Counted from the first letter of the stretch, positions 34,478-43,819 are shown. The stretch: 64,000 nt of DNA from Curtobacterium sp. 9128 (GCF_007673775.1 NZ_VEAF01000009.1:84531-148530), one strand, 5' to 3'. A program made the numbers and translations. Notes: generated by a model from the letters alone, not told the origin.

Positions 34478-35800
34478 GTGGTGGGATTCGGCAGTGCGCT
34501 CGCGAACCTCCGAGGCGTCCTCCGGCAGCCGGAGTCGCACGTCGAGACCGTCGACGGCGAGACCGTCCCGGTCGGCATGCTGCTCGGGACCCTCGGGGCC
34601 CTGCTGCTCGACGCCGGGAGCTCGGTGACGGACGTCCGGTCGGCGCTCGAGAAGGCCCGGGAGGCCGCCGGCATCGGACCGGACCTCGCCGTCGGCGTGC
34701 TGCCGGCGCTCGTCATCGTGAGCGAGACCGCCACGGGTTCCGCGACGATCGTCAACGCCGAGGGCATCGAACTGTCCTTCCGGCAGGCCGCGCGGGCGAA
34801 CCGCCTGGTCCTCGGCCTCGAGAGCGGCTCGATCGCCCTCGCCGAGATCCCCGCGCGCGTCCGGGCGATCCGTGCGGGCACCAGACCTCCGGCCCCGCTG
34901 CCGTGGGTGCTCGGCAACGCCCTCACCGCCGCGGGTCTCGCCGTCGTGTTCCGCTGCCCGTGGTGGGCGGTCCTCGTGGTGCTCGGCGTCGGCGCGGTCG
35001 TCGGCGTCATCGGGCTGCTGCTCCGTCGCTTCCGCGAGGCCGTCGCCGTCGTGCCGTTCCTCGCCGCCTTCGTCTCCACCGCCGTCGTCGGCCTCGTCGC
35101 CGCGTCCACCGGGTTCGACCACGTGCCGCTCTACGCCGTGTGCGCGCCCGTCGCGGTGTTCGTCCCCGGCGCGCTCATCACGAACGCGCTCCTCGAGCTG
35201 ACCGCGGCGGACATCGTCACCGGCTCCGCCCGGCTCATGCAGGGGCTCATCATGCTCGGCTTCATGGCGGCGGGCATCGCGTCCGGCAGCGCCCTGACCG
35301 GACTGCGGGTCGACCCGAGGTCGGCCGCGCTCGTCGGCGAGGTCGCCGGCGTCGGCACCGACCGCGGCGGCTGGGAGGCGGTGCCCGCCTACTGGGTGTC
35401 GTGGGTCGCGGTGGCCGTGCTCGCGGTGGGGATCGGACTGGTCTTCGGTGCCGGCTGGCGACTCACCGTGGCCTCGATCGTCGTCATGATCGGTGCCTAC
35501 GCGCTGGTGTCCGGGCTCGCGCCGCTGGTGGGGAGCGTCGTCGGCACGGGCATCGCGGCGGCGGTGCTGTTCGTCGCGACGCGGCTCCTCGAGCGGCTGG
35601 TGCCGGTCATCCCCGCCACGGTGTCGTTCCTGCCGGCGTTCCTGCTGCTCGTGCCGGGCACGGTCGGGCTCGTCGCGGTCGCCACCTTCGACCCGGAGTC
35701 CCTCGCGACGCCGCTGGCGACCTTCGTCAGCCTGTGCGTCGGGACGAAGATCGGCGGCCTCCTGCCCGGCCTGTTCGCGCGGAACGCCCCGACGCACTGA
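34478..35800 (+). CDS. thrE: Threonine/serine exporter, ThrE family
   Basis: A 440-residue membrane exporter. The N-terminal domain (residues 25-135) is the DUF1212-type soluble part with GTLGALLLDAGSSVTDVRSAL, and the rest holds ten hydrophobic segments in two bundles, matching the ThrE architecture of Corynebacterium, in which both halves are fused. Loop FVPGALITNALLELTAADIVTGSARLMQG in register is highly conserved in the family. It exports threonine and serine by proton-motive force. The stop codon lies inside a 17-bp tandem repeat that continues downstream, and a hairpin follows. Confidence 0.9.
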   Translation: MVGFGSALANLRGVLRQPESHVETVDGETVPVGMLLGTLGALLLDAGSSVTDVRSALEKAREAAGIGPDLAVGVLPALVIVSETATGSATIVNAEGIELSFRQAARANRLVLGLESGSIALAEIPARVRAIRAGTRPPAPLPWVLGNALTAAGLAVVFRCPWWAVLVVLGVGAVVGVIGLLLRRFREAVAVVPFLAAFVSTAVVGLVAASTGFDHVPLYAVCAPVAVFVPGALITNALLELTAADIVTGSARLMQGLIMLGFMAAGIASGSALTGLRVDPRSAALVGEVAGVGTDRGGWEAVPAYWVSWVAVAVLAVGIGLVFGAGWRLTVASIVVMIGAYALVSGLAPLVGSVVGTGIAAAVLFVATRLLERLVPVIPATVSFLPAFLLLVPGTVGLVAVATFDPESLATPLATFVSLCVGTKIGGLLPGLFARNAPTH

Positions 35801-35873
35801 CCGGCGCGTCGCACTGACCGGCGCGTCGCATTGACGGGCCCGACACACTGACGGGCCCGACACACTGACCAGC
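35794..35873. repeat. 17-bp tandem repeat spanning the thrE stop codon
   Basis: Units GCACTGACCGGCGCGTC at 35794, 35811, then GCATTGACGGGCCCGAC at 35828, ACACTGACGGGCCCGAC at 35845 and a partial unit from 35862. The first unit contains the last two codons and the stop of thrE (TGA at 35798-35800); later copies repeat the stop in different frames. Confidence 0.9.
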
Positions 35874-35891
35874 GGCGCAACGCGGCCGGCA

Positions 35892-35937
35892 CCGGACGGG
35901 AGGCTGGGGCCGGGCCCGACCCGTGCCTCCCGTCCGG
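35892..35937. terminator. Bidirectional hairpin (GGACGGGAGGC family)
   Basis: CCGGACGGGAGGC (35892-35904) pairs with GCCTCCCGTCCGG (35925-35937). It lies between the convergent thrE and acyl-CoA ligase genes and can serve both. Confidence 0.8.
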
Positions 35938-35962
35938 CGGTCCCACGTCCGGCCCGCAGTGG

Positions 35963-37639
35963 TTACGGCTCGAGGAGCCGCCCCGCCTGGTCGTCCTCGG
36001 CGGCGGTCGCCTTCGCCAGGTAGTGCACCTTCTTGCCGGTCGCGTTGTACGGGAGCTCGGTGACGAAGCGGTAGCGCCGCGGCCGCTTGTAGCGGGCGAG
36101 GCCCGGGTGCGCGCCGGTCCACTCCTCGAGCGCGGCAGCAGCCTCTGCTTCCGACTCCGGCAGGCCGCCCTCGGCGCGGACGACGTAGGCGGTGACGACC
36201 TCGCCCCAGCGCTCGTCGGGGACCCCGGTCACGATCGAGTCCGCGACGCCCGGGTGCTCCTGTAGGACCGCCTCGACCTGCACGGGGTGCACGTTCTCGC
36301 CGCCGGAGATGATCATGTCGTCCTTGCGCCCGACGATCGTGACCCGCTCGTGCTCGTCCCAGGTCGCGAGGTCGCCGGGGTAGAACCAGCCGTTCGCGAA
36401 CTTCTCCGCCTCGAGCCCCGGGTTGCGGTACGAGTAGCCGGACTTCACGGTGCGGACGGCGAACTCGCCGATCTCGGAGCCGTCCTTCGCGACGGTGTCC
36501 GTCGGGTCCGCGAGCTCGTCCGCGTACACCCGGACCACGGCGACGTCGTCGTCGGTGGAGGCGCGGCCGGTGGACCCGGCGCCGTCCGGCAGGTCCTCCG
36601 GCCGCAGGAACGTGTTCCAGAACGTCTCGGTCGTGCCGTAGCCGTTGAAGATGCGCGGCGTGAGGAGCTCCTGGTACCGGAGTGCCGCGGCCCGGTCGAG
36701 CGGTGCGCCCATCGTGACGATGCCGTGCAGCGACGACAGGTCACGCGGTCGACGTTCCTGGGCATTGGCGAGGGCCACGAGGTTCGGCGGCGCACCGATG
36801 AGGAACGTCAGCTGTTCCGACTCGACCAGGTCGAGCACCCGCTCGGCGTCGAAGTGCCGGAGCGTGGTGAGCTCGGCGCCGACGTAGAACACCGGGTTCG
36901 GGCCGCCGGAGTACAGGCCGCCGCGGTGGAACAGCGGGGACATGTTGAGTGTCTTGTCGAACGGGCTCAGCGGGAAGTGCATGATCACGTCGTGCGCGCT
37001 GAGGACCTCCACCAGGCTCGGCAGCGGCACCGGCTTCGGCCGACCGGTCGTGCCGGACGTGTACAGGCGCGTGGTCTCGTCGTACGTGCTCCGCGGCTCG
37101 GACACGGCCAGCTCGGCGGCGGTGACGGCGTCGGCGGCGGTCAGGTCGGCGAAGGGCAGCGCACCGTCGACGCCGGGCCCGTCCCCGACCGCGACGACGT
37201 GCGCGGGAGCGTGCGTCGCGGAGGCGAGCGCCGCGGCGACCTCGGTGGTGCGGTCCGTGTCGTGGACGAGCACGACCGGAGCGGAGTCGTCCACGATGAA
37301 CGCGACCTCGTCCGGGGCGAGCCGGAAGTTCGTCGGGGAGAACACCGCGCCGATCCGGTGGCACGCCAGGTACAGCATCGCGAACTCCGGGGAGTTGAAC
37401 AGCTCGACCATCACGACCGACCCCCGACCGACGCCGTGACGGACCAGCCAGCCGCCGACCCGGTCGACGACCGCGCCGAGTTCCGCGTAGGTCCACGACC
37501 GGTCGCCGTCCGGGTCGCGGAGCGCGGGGCGGTTCGCGAAGCGGTGCGTGTTGCGGGCGAAGCCGTTCGCGTACGTGTAGCTGCCCTCGAAGACCTCGCG
37601 GAAACGGGTCGGGTCGTAGTCGGATCGGGTCTCCGTCAT
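35963..37639 (-). CDS. AMP-binding acyl-CoA ligase
   Basis: A 558-residue member of the ANL superfamily, activating a carboxylate to an acyl-adenylate and then the CoA thioester. The P-loop YTSGTTGRPKPVPLP lies near residue 190, the adenine motif NGYGTTETFWN near 330, the hinge and ATP-ribose motif YPGDLATWDEHERVTIVGRKDD near 435, and ENVHPVQVE follows; the catalytic Lys is in NATGKKVHYLAK near the C terminus. It resembles long- or medium-chain fatty acyl-CoA ligases. ATG at 37639 follows GGGAGC; an ATG 12 bases earlier lacks spacing. The substrate is not predictable; adjacency to a desaturase nearby is suggestive only. Confidence 0.9.
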   Translation of the reverse strand: MTETRSDYDPTRFREVFEGSYTYANGFARNTHRFANRPALRDPDGDRSWTYAELGAVVDRVGGWLVRHGVGRGSVVMVELFNSPEFAMLYLACHRIGAVFSPTNFRLAPDEVAFIVDDSAPVVLVHDTDRTTEVAAALASATHAPAHVVAVGDGPGVDGALPFADLTAADAVTAAELAVSEPRSTYDETTRLYTSGTTGRPKPVPLPSLVEVLSAHDVIMHFPLSPFDKTLNMSPLFHRGGLYSGGPNPVFYVGAELTTLRHFDAERVLDLVESEQLTFLIGAPPNLVALANAQERRPRDLSSLHGIVTMGAPLDRAAALRYQELLTPRIFNGYGTTETFWNTFLRPEDLPDGAGSTGRASTDDDVAVVRVYADELADPTDTVAKDGSEIGEFAVRTVKSGYSYRNPGLEAEKFANGWFYPGDLATWDEHERVTIVGRKDDMIISGGENVHPVQVEAVLQEHPGVADSIVTGVPDERWGEVVTAYVVRAEGGLPESEAEAAAALEEWTGAHPGLARYKRPRRYRFVTELPYNATGKKVHYLAKATAAEDDQAGRLLEP

Positions 37640-37775
37640 CAGTGCTCCCATGTGCTCGTGCGGTGCTCCGACGCACCGCTCGTCAGCGTAATCGGCGAGC
37701 CGATCCGGCGGACGCGCGCCGCGCGCTCCGACGCACGCCGTCGCGGACCGGACAGCGTCGGCGGGGGCGGGGCGG

Positions 37776-37805
37776 GCCTCCAGACCGGAGCACCGGACGG
37801 GAGGC
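37776..37805 (-). terminator. Hairpin after the Ig-like membrane protein gene
   Basis: GCCTCC (37776-37781) with GGAGGC (37800-37805), and CCGG pairing with CCGG inside. A weaker member of the same hairpin family; the minus-strand gene ends at 37816. Confidence 0.55.
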
Positions 37806-37815
37806 TCGGCTCGGC

Positions 37816-40320
37816 TCAGGCGCGCGCGTCCCGGCCCGCCACCCGCACCCAGAGCCACGCGGCCACCGCGGTCGCGGCGCACGCGACCGCTGCGACACCG
37901 ACCGCGACGGGCGGCAGGTGCGTCCCCGCGGAGCCCGAGTAGACCGCGGCGGCGAGGGCGACGCCGACGGCTGCGATCGACGCGTAGCGGACGCGGGAGT
38001 GCGACCAGAGGGCGCTGCCGGCGGACCGCGTCAGGGGCAGCAGCGTGACGACGAGCGATCCGAGCCCACCGACGCAGAGCGTGATCGCGAACTCGGAGGC
38101 GAGCGACACCCAGAACCCGCTCCCCGGCGTGAGGCTGTGCAGGACCCACCCGGCGACGGCGACGACGAGCAGTGCGAGCGACCGCCAGGTGGCGCTGCGA
38201 GCGCACGCGGCGACGTCGCTGCCGAGGCGCATCGCCGCGGTGTCCACGTCGACACGTCCCGCCGGCACGATGAGCGCCCCGACCACCAGGGCCGGCGAGA
38301 GGTCGGCCGAACGCGTCACGCCGCAGGCCACGAGCGCGGCGAGGACGAGCCACGGCGAGACCCGGAACCGCACGGTGTGCCGATCGGCCCCGGCCGCCCA
38401 CCGGGTCGCGAGCACGACCGCTGCGGCCAGCACGGCGGCTCCGACGAGGACCGCGATCGCGAGGCGGACGTAGCGGGCCTCGAGCTCGACACCGACGCCG
38501 AGCAGGGTCAGCAGGGCGGCGAGGGGCACCGCGAGCGCGACGGAGGCCCACGACGGCAGGGCGTCGTCGCCTCTGCTGCGTTCACCACGGGGACGGTTGC
38601 GCCCGGTGACCGAGCCGAGGCGGAACGGTGTCCGACCGCGGAGGGACCGTGCGACGAGCCGGGCGGGGCCGGCCACCAGGAGCAGGAAACCCGCGACGAC
38701 GGCCACGGCGACGACCAGCGTGCGCCAGGAGAACGAGGACTGGATCGTCGGCACGGTCTGGTCGAAGGCGGTGGCGGCCGACCAGTCGCCGGCGGGCCCG
38801 GACCAGTCGCGGCCGCCGGGGAACCCGGTCGTTCCCGACGCTCCGCCGTCCGCACCGCTGCCACCGGTCCCGGTGCCGTCCGTCCCGCTGCCGGGTGCGC
38901 CGGTGCCAGGCGTCCCGCTGCCGCTCGCACCGCCCGGGCCGGGCATGCCGGTGCCGGACGCGCCACCCGTCGCGCCGCTGCCCGGTGTCGGTGACGCGGA
39001 CCCGGGTGTGCTCGTCGCCGTCGCCGACACCGTGACCGGCACGGGGTCCGAGGGCCGCGAGTGGTTGCCAGCGGCGTCGTGCTGCAGCGCGCTCACGCTG
39101 TGCCGACCCGGTGTGAGGGTCGTGCGCTCGGCGGTGCACGACCACGAGCCGTCCTGCCGCACCGTCGCGCCGCACACCGGCGCACGGTCGACGTAGGCGG
39201 TCAGCGTCGCGCCGGGCTCACCCTGCCCGCGGATCGTCAGCGGCTGCGACGTCACGCGCGACCCGGCGCGCGGGTCGGTGACGCGCGGCGCGTCCGGCGC
39301 CGTCCGGTCGATCGTGACCGCGACCGGCTGTGACGCCGCGCTCCGGAGATCGGACCTGAAGCCGAGGGCGGTGCTGGCCGTCTGCGTGGCGGTCATCGAC
39401 ACGGTGCCGTCCGGCCGCGGGGAGGCGCCGGTCGACCAGGAGACGATCCAGCGCCCGTCCGGGCCCACCACGGCGGTGCGGTCGGTGGCGGATCCCTGCG
39501 CGGCGCTCCCCGTGACCGACACCGTGACCGTCATGCCCGCGTCGCCGGTGCCGGACACGTTGCCCGCGGTCGGGCCGTCGGGGCGGATCGTCGGGGGGAC
39601 GACGACGTCGGCGGCGGGGGCGTCGGCCGTGTGCCGCGCGGGGTCGGAGGTGTCCTGGACGGTGAACACCTGGTGCGGACCGGTGCGGACCCGGCCGAGG
39701 CACGACCACGCGCCGTTCGCGTCCGCCGTCGCCGTGCAGACCGAGCGGCTCGCGACGGCGGGGTCCATCACGCGGACGCCGTGTCCGGGCGTCGCGGTGC
39801 CCGAGAACCGCCCGGTGGCGCTCGTGACGTCCCCGGGGTCGGCGATGGTCGGGTCGACCGCGGGAGCGGACGTCGGCGGGTCCGAGGGCGCGGGGGAGGG
39901 GGTCGGGGCCGGGGACAGCCCGGACTGCGGCAGGCCGGGGGGCGGCGTGGGGGTCGCGGTGGGTGCGGCGGTGGGTGCGGCGCGCTCGGTGCCGGCGACG
40001 TCGGTCCGGCTGTCGGCAGCGGGGACGTCCTCGGCGGTGGTGGCGGCTGCGGTGGTCGCGGCGGCGGGGACGTCCGCCGATTGGGCGCGGCCGGTGGCGT
40101 CCGCCGCGGCCGGGGCCGCCGCGAGGGCGAGCAGCGCGGCCACCAGGGCGGCGGCCGCGGTCGCCACGACCGTCGCCCGCGCGGGCCTCCTGGCACCCGT
40201 CTGTGCGCCCCTCCGGGTGGCCGGACGTCCCCGCCGTCGGGTTCGACGAACCGGGCCGTCGCCCCCGACGACCCTCGTGTCCACGTACTCCCCGCGCGTG
40301 TTCATGTCCCTCCATCCCAT
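37816..40320 (-). CDS. Large exported protein with Ig-like repeats and C-terminal membrane domain
   Basis: An 834-residue protein. A basic N terminus (RRTRRRGRPATRRGAQTGARR) precedes a hydrophobic signal segment (VVATAAAALVAALLALAAAPAAA). A Thr/Pro/Ala-rich linker follows, with two or three bacterial Ig-like domains (SGTATPGHGVRVMD; VSGTGDAGMTVTVSVTG; IRGQGEPGATLTAYVDR), each with a pair of Cys (SVCTATADANGAWSCLG, PVCGATVRQDGSWSC). A Gly/Ser/Thr repeat linker (GTGMPGPGGASGSGTPGTG) leads to a C-terminal half of about nine membrane segments. Two starts are possible: 40320 or 40305 (MNTRGEY, GGAGGG 3 bases before). Probably a surface protein; the function is unknown. Confidence 0.75.
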   Translation of the reverse strand: MGWRDMNTRGEYVDTRVVGGDGPVRRTRRRGRPATRRGAQTGARRPARATVVATAAAALVAALLALAAAPAAADATGRAQSADVPAAATTAAATTAEDVPAADSRTDVAGTERAAPTAAPTATPTPPPGLPQSGLSPAPTPSPAPSDPPTSAPAVDPTIADPGDVTSATGRFSGTATPGHGVRVMDPAVASRSVCTATADANGAWSCLGRVRTGPHQVFTVQDTSDPARHTADAPAADVVVPPTIRPDGPTAGNVSGTGDAGMTVTVSVTGSAAQGSATDRTAVVGPDGRWIVSWSTGASPRPDGTVSMTATQTASTALGFRSDLRSAASQPVAVTIDRTAPDAPRVTDPRAGSRVTSQPLTIRGQGEPGATLTAYVDRAPVCGATVRQDGSWSCTAERTTLTPGRHSVSALQHDAAGNHSRPSDPVPVTVSATATSTPGSASPTPGSGATGGASGTGMPGPGGASGSGTPGTGAPGSGTDGTGTGGSGADGGASGTTGFPGGRDWSGPAGDWSAATAFDQTVPTIQSSFSWRTLVVAVAVVAGFLLLVAGPARLVARSLRGRTPFRLGSVTGRNRPRGERSRGDDALPSWASVALAVPLAALLTLLGVGVELEARYVRLAIAVLVGAAVLAAAVVLATRWAAGADRHTVRFRVSPWLVLAALVACGVTRSADLSPALVVGALIVPAGRVDVDTAAMRLGSDVAACARSATWRSLALLVVAVAGWVLHSLTPGSGFWVSLASEFAITLCVGGLGSLVVTLLPLTRSAGSALWSHSRVRYASIAAVGVALAAAVYSGSAGTHLPPVAVGVAAVACAATAVAAWLWVRVAGRDARA

Positions 40321-40455
40321 GTGATGGAGGCCGATCGGTCAATACACCTCGCGGATGATCCACGGATCGGACGCCGGCCCGAACGCGGGGTGTGCGTGGC
40401 TGGGGAATCACCCGAGAACCCCGAGGCTCGCTCGGAACGTCCCACGGGGCGTCGA

Positions 40456-40461
40456 TAGAAT
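40456..40461 (+). promoter_or_regulatory. -10 element TAGAAT of the lemA-like gene
   Basis: TAGAAT lies 79 bases before the ATG at 40541; a -35 match is weak. The leader between is unstructured and ends in AAGGAG. Confidence 0.45.
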
Positions 40462-40540
40462 CTCCTGTGGTCTGTCCGGCCCCGCAGCACGCGTCGGGCG
40501 ACGACCGCGAGCACCCCGACGCGACAAGGAGCACTCCCGT

Positions 40541-41122
40541 ATGGACACCGGACTCACCACCACCCTCATCGTCATCGGCGTGGTGGTCGTGGTGCTCGTC
40601 GTCATCGGGATCTACCTGTGGGTCACGTACAACGCACTCGTGACGCTCAAGGGCCGCGTGGACTCGGCCTGGAGCGACATCGCGGTCCAGCTGCAGCGTC
40701 GCGCCGACCTGGTCCCGACCATCGTCGACACGGTGCACCGCTACGCCACCCACGAGAAGTCCGTCTTCGAAGCCGTGGCGAAGGCCCGCACCGAGACCCT
40801 GAGAGCCGACGACGCGACCCAGGCGTCCGTCGCCGAGGGACACATGCAGAAGGCGCTGAAGAGCGTCTTCTCGGTGGCCGAGGGGTACCCCCAGCTGCAG
40901 TCGAGCCAGGAGTTCCTGCAGCTGCAGACGGAGCTCGTCGACGCCGAGGACAAGATCCAGTCCGCCCGCCGCTCCTACAACGGCGGTGTCCGCGAGCTGA
41001 ACACGAAGATCAAGGTCTTCCCGAACTCGTCGTTCGCGAAGAGCCGCGGCTTCCACGAGGCGAGCTTCTTCGAGACGAACGAGGCATCGGCGATCGCCGA
41101 GCCGCCCCGGGTCCAGTTCTGA
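40541..41122 (+). CDS. LemA family protein
   Basis: A 193-residue protein with one N-terminal membrane helix (TTLIVIGVVVVVLVVIGIYLWV, residues 6-27) and a helical cytoplasmic or extracytoplasmic domain with the LemA signature: VDSAWSDIAVQLQRRADLVPTIVDTV and SRRSYNGGVRELNTKIKVFPNSSFA in register near the C terminus. It has the family length. AAGGAG precedes the ATG by 9 bases. LemA proteins form helical bundles at the membrane; the function is not well defined. It stands alone, without the TPM/YgcG gene often found beside it. Confidence 0.92.
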   Translation: MDTGLTTTLIVIGVVVVVLVVIGIYLWVTYNALVTLKGRVDSAWSDIAVQLQRRADLVPTIVDTVHRYATHEKSVFEAVAKARTETLRADDATQASVAEGHMQKALKSVFSVAEGYPQLQSSQEFLQLQTELVDAEDKIQSARRSYNGGVRELNTKIKVFPNSSFAKSRGFHEASFFETNEASAIAEPPRVQF

Positions 41123-41125
41123 CGC

Positions 41126-42397
41126 TCAGGCGGTCGCGTCCGCTCCGGGTCTCGCCGCTGCCGGTGCATCGGCGTCGTCCGCTGCGACGTGCGCCACGAG
41201 CGGGACACCGAGTGCACCCGCGAGGGACGCCGCAGCCGTGCCGCGGTCCGTCACCTCGATGCCGTCGAGTCCCTGCCAGGCCGCAGCGCGGAGCAGGGTG
41301 TCGGCCAGGCGTCCGGCGTCGAGCTCGGCGCCGTCCTGCTGCCACGCCGTCCGGACACGGAGCACCCCGCGCTGCCGATCGCTCTTCAGGTCGACCCGTC
41401 CGACCAGGGTGTCGTCCTGCAGGACCGGGAGCACGTAGTACCCGAAGACCCGCTTCGGCGCCGGTGTGTAGATCTCGATCCGGTAGTGGAAGCCGAACAT
41501 CCGCTCGGCACGCCGCCGGAACCACACGACCGGGTCGAACGGGCTGAGCACCGCGCTCGCCGTCATCGCGCGGGGGACCCGTGCCTCCGCGTGCATCCAC
41601 GCCCGCTCCCGCCAGCCCTCGACCCGGACCGGCACGAGCTCGCCGGCGTCCTCGAGGTCGGCGATCGCGGCGGCGGTGTCGTCGGAGCGCAGCCGCCAGT
41701 AGTCGGCGATGTCCGCGCGGGTGCCGACGCCGAGCGCCCGGGACGCCCGCGCGACGAGCTGCCGGATCGCGTCCGGCCGCGCCGGTGCCGTCTCGAGGAA
41801 CCCGTCGGGCAGCACCTGCGACGGCAGGGCGTAGACCCGCTCGAAGCCCGATCGCCCGGCGCTGACGACGTCGCCCCAGCGGAACATGAGCTCGAGGCCG
41901 AGCTTGACGTCGCTCCACCCCCACCACGGACCGCGCCGGACGTTGGACTCGTGCTCGACGGCGCTCGCCGGCATCGGCCCCTCGGCACGGAGCATGGCGT
42001 GCAGTTCGCGGCGGACGGACTCGGTCCTCGTGACGTGCTCCACCCGGGCGGGAGCGGCGTCGCGCTCGCGCATCGCGTCCATCTTCCAGCGGAAGAGCCG
42101 GAGGTCGTCCTGCGCGATGAACGCCGCCTCGTGCGCCCAGTACTCCCGGTAGGGCCCACGCGCGGCGAAGGTCAACCGGTCGAGCGCGGTGCGGTCGTAT
42201 GCGCCGAGGCGCGCGAACAGCGGCAGGTAGTGACTGCGGTCGAACACGTTCACCGAGTCGATCTGCAGCAGGCCGAGCCGGTCGATGCCCGCACGGAGGG
42301 CACGGGTGCCGACCACCTCGGCCGGCGCGCGACCGAAGCCCTGCGCGGCGAGGGCGACGCGGCGGGACTCCACAGCGGAGAGCGACGTCCTGACCAT
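41126..42397 (-). CDS. Winged-helix DNA-binding domain protein, YcaQ/AlkX-like DNA glycosylase family
   Basis: A 423-residue protein of the HTH_42 family. LSAVESRRVALAAQGF at the start, LGLLQIDSVNVFDRSHYLPLFARLGAYD (residues about 35-62) with the conserved QxD motif, and the long middle with FDPVVWFRRRAERMFGFHYRIEIYTPAPKRVFGYYVLPVL are family hallmarks. E. coli YcaQ and relatives unhook DNA interstrand crosslinks, with the QxD motif as the active site; QID at about residues 39-41 fits. ATG at 42397 is 7 nt after TAGGGT, a leaderless-type start. It is divergent from the AI-2E gene. Confidence 0.85.
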   Translation of the reverse strand: MVRTSLSAVESRRVALAAQGFGRAPAEVVGTRALRAGIDRLGLLQIDSVNVFDRSHYLPLFARLGAYDRTALDRLTFAARGPYREYWAHEAAFIAQDDLRLFRWKMDAMRERDAAPARVEHVTRTESVRRELHAMLRAEGPMPASAVEHESNVRRGPWWGWSDVKLGLELMFRWGDVVSAGRSGFERVYALPSQVLPDGFLETAPARPDAIRQLVARASRALGVGTRADIADYWRLRSDDTAAAIADLEDAGELVPVRVEGWRERAWMHAEARVPRAMTASAVLSPFDPVVWFRRRAERMFGFHYRIEIYTPAPKRVFGYYVLPVLQDDTLVGRVDLKSDRQRGVLRVRTAWQQDGAELDAGRLADTLLRAAAWQGLDGIEVTDRGTAAASLAGALGVPLVAHVAADDADAPAAARPGADATA

Positions 42398-42404
42398 GCC
42401 GACG

Positions 42405-42410
42405 ACCCTA
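42405..42410 (-). promoter_or_regulatory. -10 element TAGGGT (minus strand), leaderless type
   Basis: On the minus strand TAGGGT is followed by 7 nt and the ATG at 42397. Confidence 0.5.
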
Positions 42411-42488
42411 CCGACGCCCACCGACGACGTCGGACCCGAGGTGACGAGCCCATATGCCGCATCTGGAACGCAATGCGTCCGCCGCGGA

Positions 42489-42494
42489 TACACT
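42489..42494 (+). promoter_or_regulatory. -10 element TACACT, leaderless type
   Basis: TACACT lies 7 nt before the ATG at 42502, facing away from the -10 at 42405-42410; both divergent genes appear leaderless. Confidence 0.5.
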
Positions 42495-42501
42495 TCCCTG
42501 C

Positions 42502-43761
42502 ATGGCATGGGGACAAAAGCAGACACCTCCGGACCCCGTGGTCGACGACACGGTCCCGGTCGGCATGCGGATCGCGGGCGCGTGGTCCTGGCGGGTGCTC
42601 GTCGTCGTCGGCGTGATCGCGCTCTTCATCTGGCTGATGACGATCTTCAGCGAGATCCTCATCCCGTTCCTCATCGGCATCGTCATCTCGGCGCTGCTCG
42701 TCCCGTTCTCGAACTGGATGCAGCGCCACCACGTGCCGAAGTGGATCGCCGTCATCGTCAGTCTGCTCGCGGGGATCGCCGCCCTCGGTGGACTCATCTG
42801 GCTCGTCGTCGACCAGATCATCGCGTCCTACCCGTCGCTCCGGGACCGCACGGTCTCGCAGTACGCCACCATCCGCGACTTCGTCCTCAACTCCGGCCTG
42901 GGCATCACCCAGAAGGACGTCAACGGCTGGCTGAACGACGCGACGAAGTGGCTGCAGGACAACTCCGGGTCGATCCTCTCCGGCGTCGCGAGCGCCGGGT
43001 CGAGCGCGACCCACGTGTTCGAGGCGCTGTTCATCATCCTGTTCACGACGATCTTCCTGCTCATCGACGGCAAGAACGTCTGGCGCTGGACGGTCCGGCT
43101 GTTCCCGCGCAAGGCCCGTGCCGCCGTCGACGGTGCCGGTGTCGCTGGCTGGATCACCCTCACGAGCTTCATCCGCGTGCAGATCTTCGTCGCGTTCGTC
43201 GACGCGGTCGGCATCGGCCTCGGCGCCTGGATCGTCGGGCTGTTCTTCGGCGGCATGCCGCTGGTCATCCCGATCGCCGCGTTCGTGTTCCTCGGCGCGT
43301 TCATCCCGGTGGTCGGTGCGATCGTCACCGGCTTCCTCGCCGTCTTCGTCGCGCTCATCTTCAACGGGCCGGTCGCCGCCGTGCTCGTCCTGGCGGTCGT
43401 CCTGCTCGTGCAGCAGATCGAGGGGCACATCCTCCAGCCGCTCGTCATGGGCAACGCGGTGAAGGTCCACCCGCTGGCCGTCGTCCTCGGCGTCACCGCG
43501 GCATCCGGCCTGGCCGGCATCGCCGGAGCGTTCTTCGCGGTGCCGCTCATCGCGACCCTCAACGCCATGGTCACCACCATCGCGAGCGGTCGCTGGCGTC
43601 GACTCGACTCCGACCACGTGCTCGAGGCGACACCGAAGCGCGGGCAGCACGGGGAGCTCCAGCTCATGCGTCGGCGTCGGCACACCACCCGTGACGACGT
43701 GCCGGCTCCGGGGAGCGACCAGGAACCCACCGCCGCCGAGGGCACCGCCAGCACGAACTAG
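42502..43761 (+). CDS. AI-2E family transporter
   Basis: A 419-residue membrane protein of the AI-2 exporter (YdiK/TqsA/PerM) superfamily. Hydrophobic pairs lie at residues 30-75, followed by an extracellular loop (VDQIIASYPSLRDRTVSQYA), a further pair near 180 and a C-terminal set with the conserved PLVIPIAAFVFLGAFIPVVGAIVTG and QQIEGHILQPLVMGNAVKVHPLAV in register. The hydrophilic tail of about 55 residues is rich in charged and Ala/Glu residues. Despite the name, most members transport unknown substrates or act as ion antiporters. The start is fixed by the -10 spacing; an upstream in-frame ATG overlaps the promoter. Confidence 0.9.
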   Translation: MAWGQKQTPPDPVVDDTVPVGMRIAGAWSWRVLVVVGVIALFIWLMTIFSEILIPFLIGIVISALLVPFSNWMQRHHVPKWIAVIVSLLAGIAALGGLIWLVVDQIIASYPSLRDRTVSQYATIRDFVLNSGLGITQKDVNGWLNDATKWLQDNSGSILSGVASAGSSATHVFEALFIILFTTIFLLIDGKNVWRWTVRLFPRKARAAVDGAGVAGWITLTSFIRVQIFVAFVDAVGIGLGAWIVGLFFGGMPLVIPIAAFVFLGAFIPVVGAIVTGFLAVFVALIFNGPVAAVLVLAVVLLVQQIEGHILQPLVMGNAVKVHPLAVVLGVTAASGLAGIAGAFFAVPLIATLNAMVTTIASGRWRRLDSDHVLEATPKRGQHGELQLMRRRRHTTRDDVPAPGSDQEPTAAEGTASTN

Positions 43762-43819
43762 CGGCAGCGCCGACGTCATCGGTTCGCGGGTCGGGCCCCT
43801 GACCGACGATGATGGGGGA

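Noticed and set aside
33929..35863. Upstream extension of the desaturase frame to about 1017 codons
   Set aside because: The extension runs antisense through thrE and the small gene, has no domain, and the desaturase is complete from 33928 with a ribosome site.
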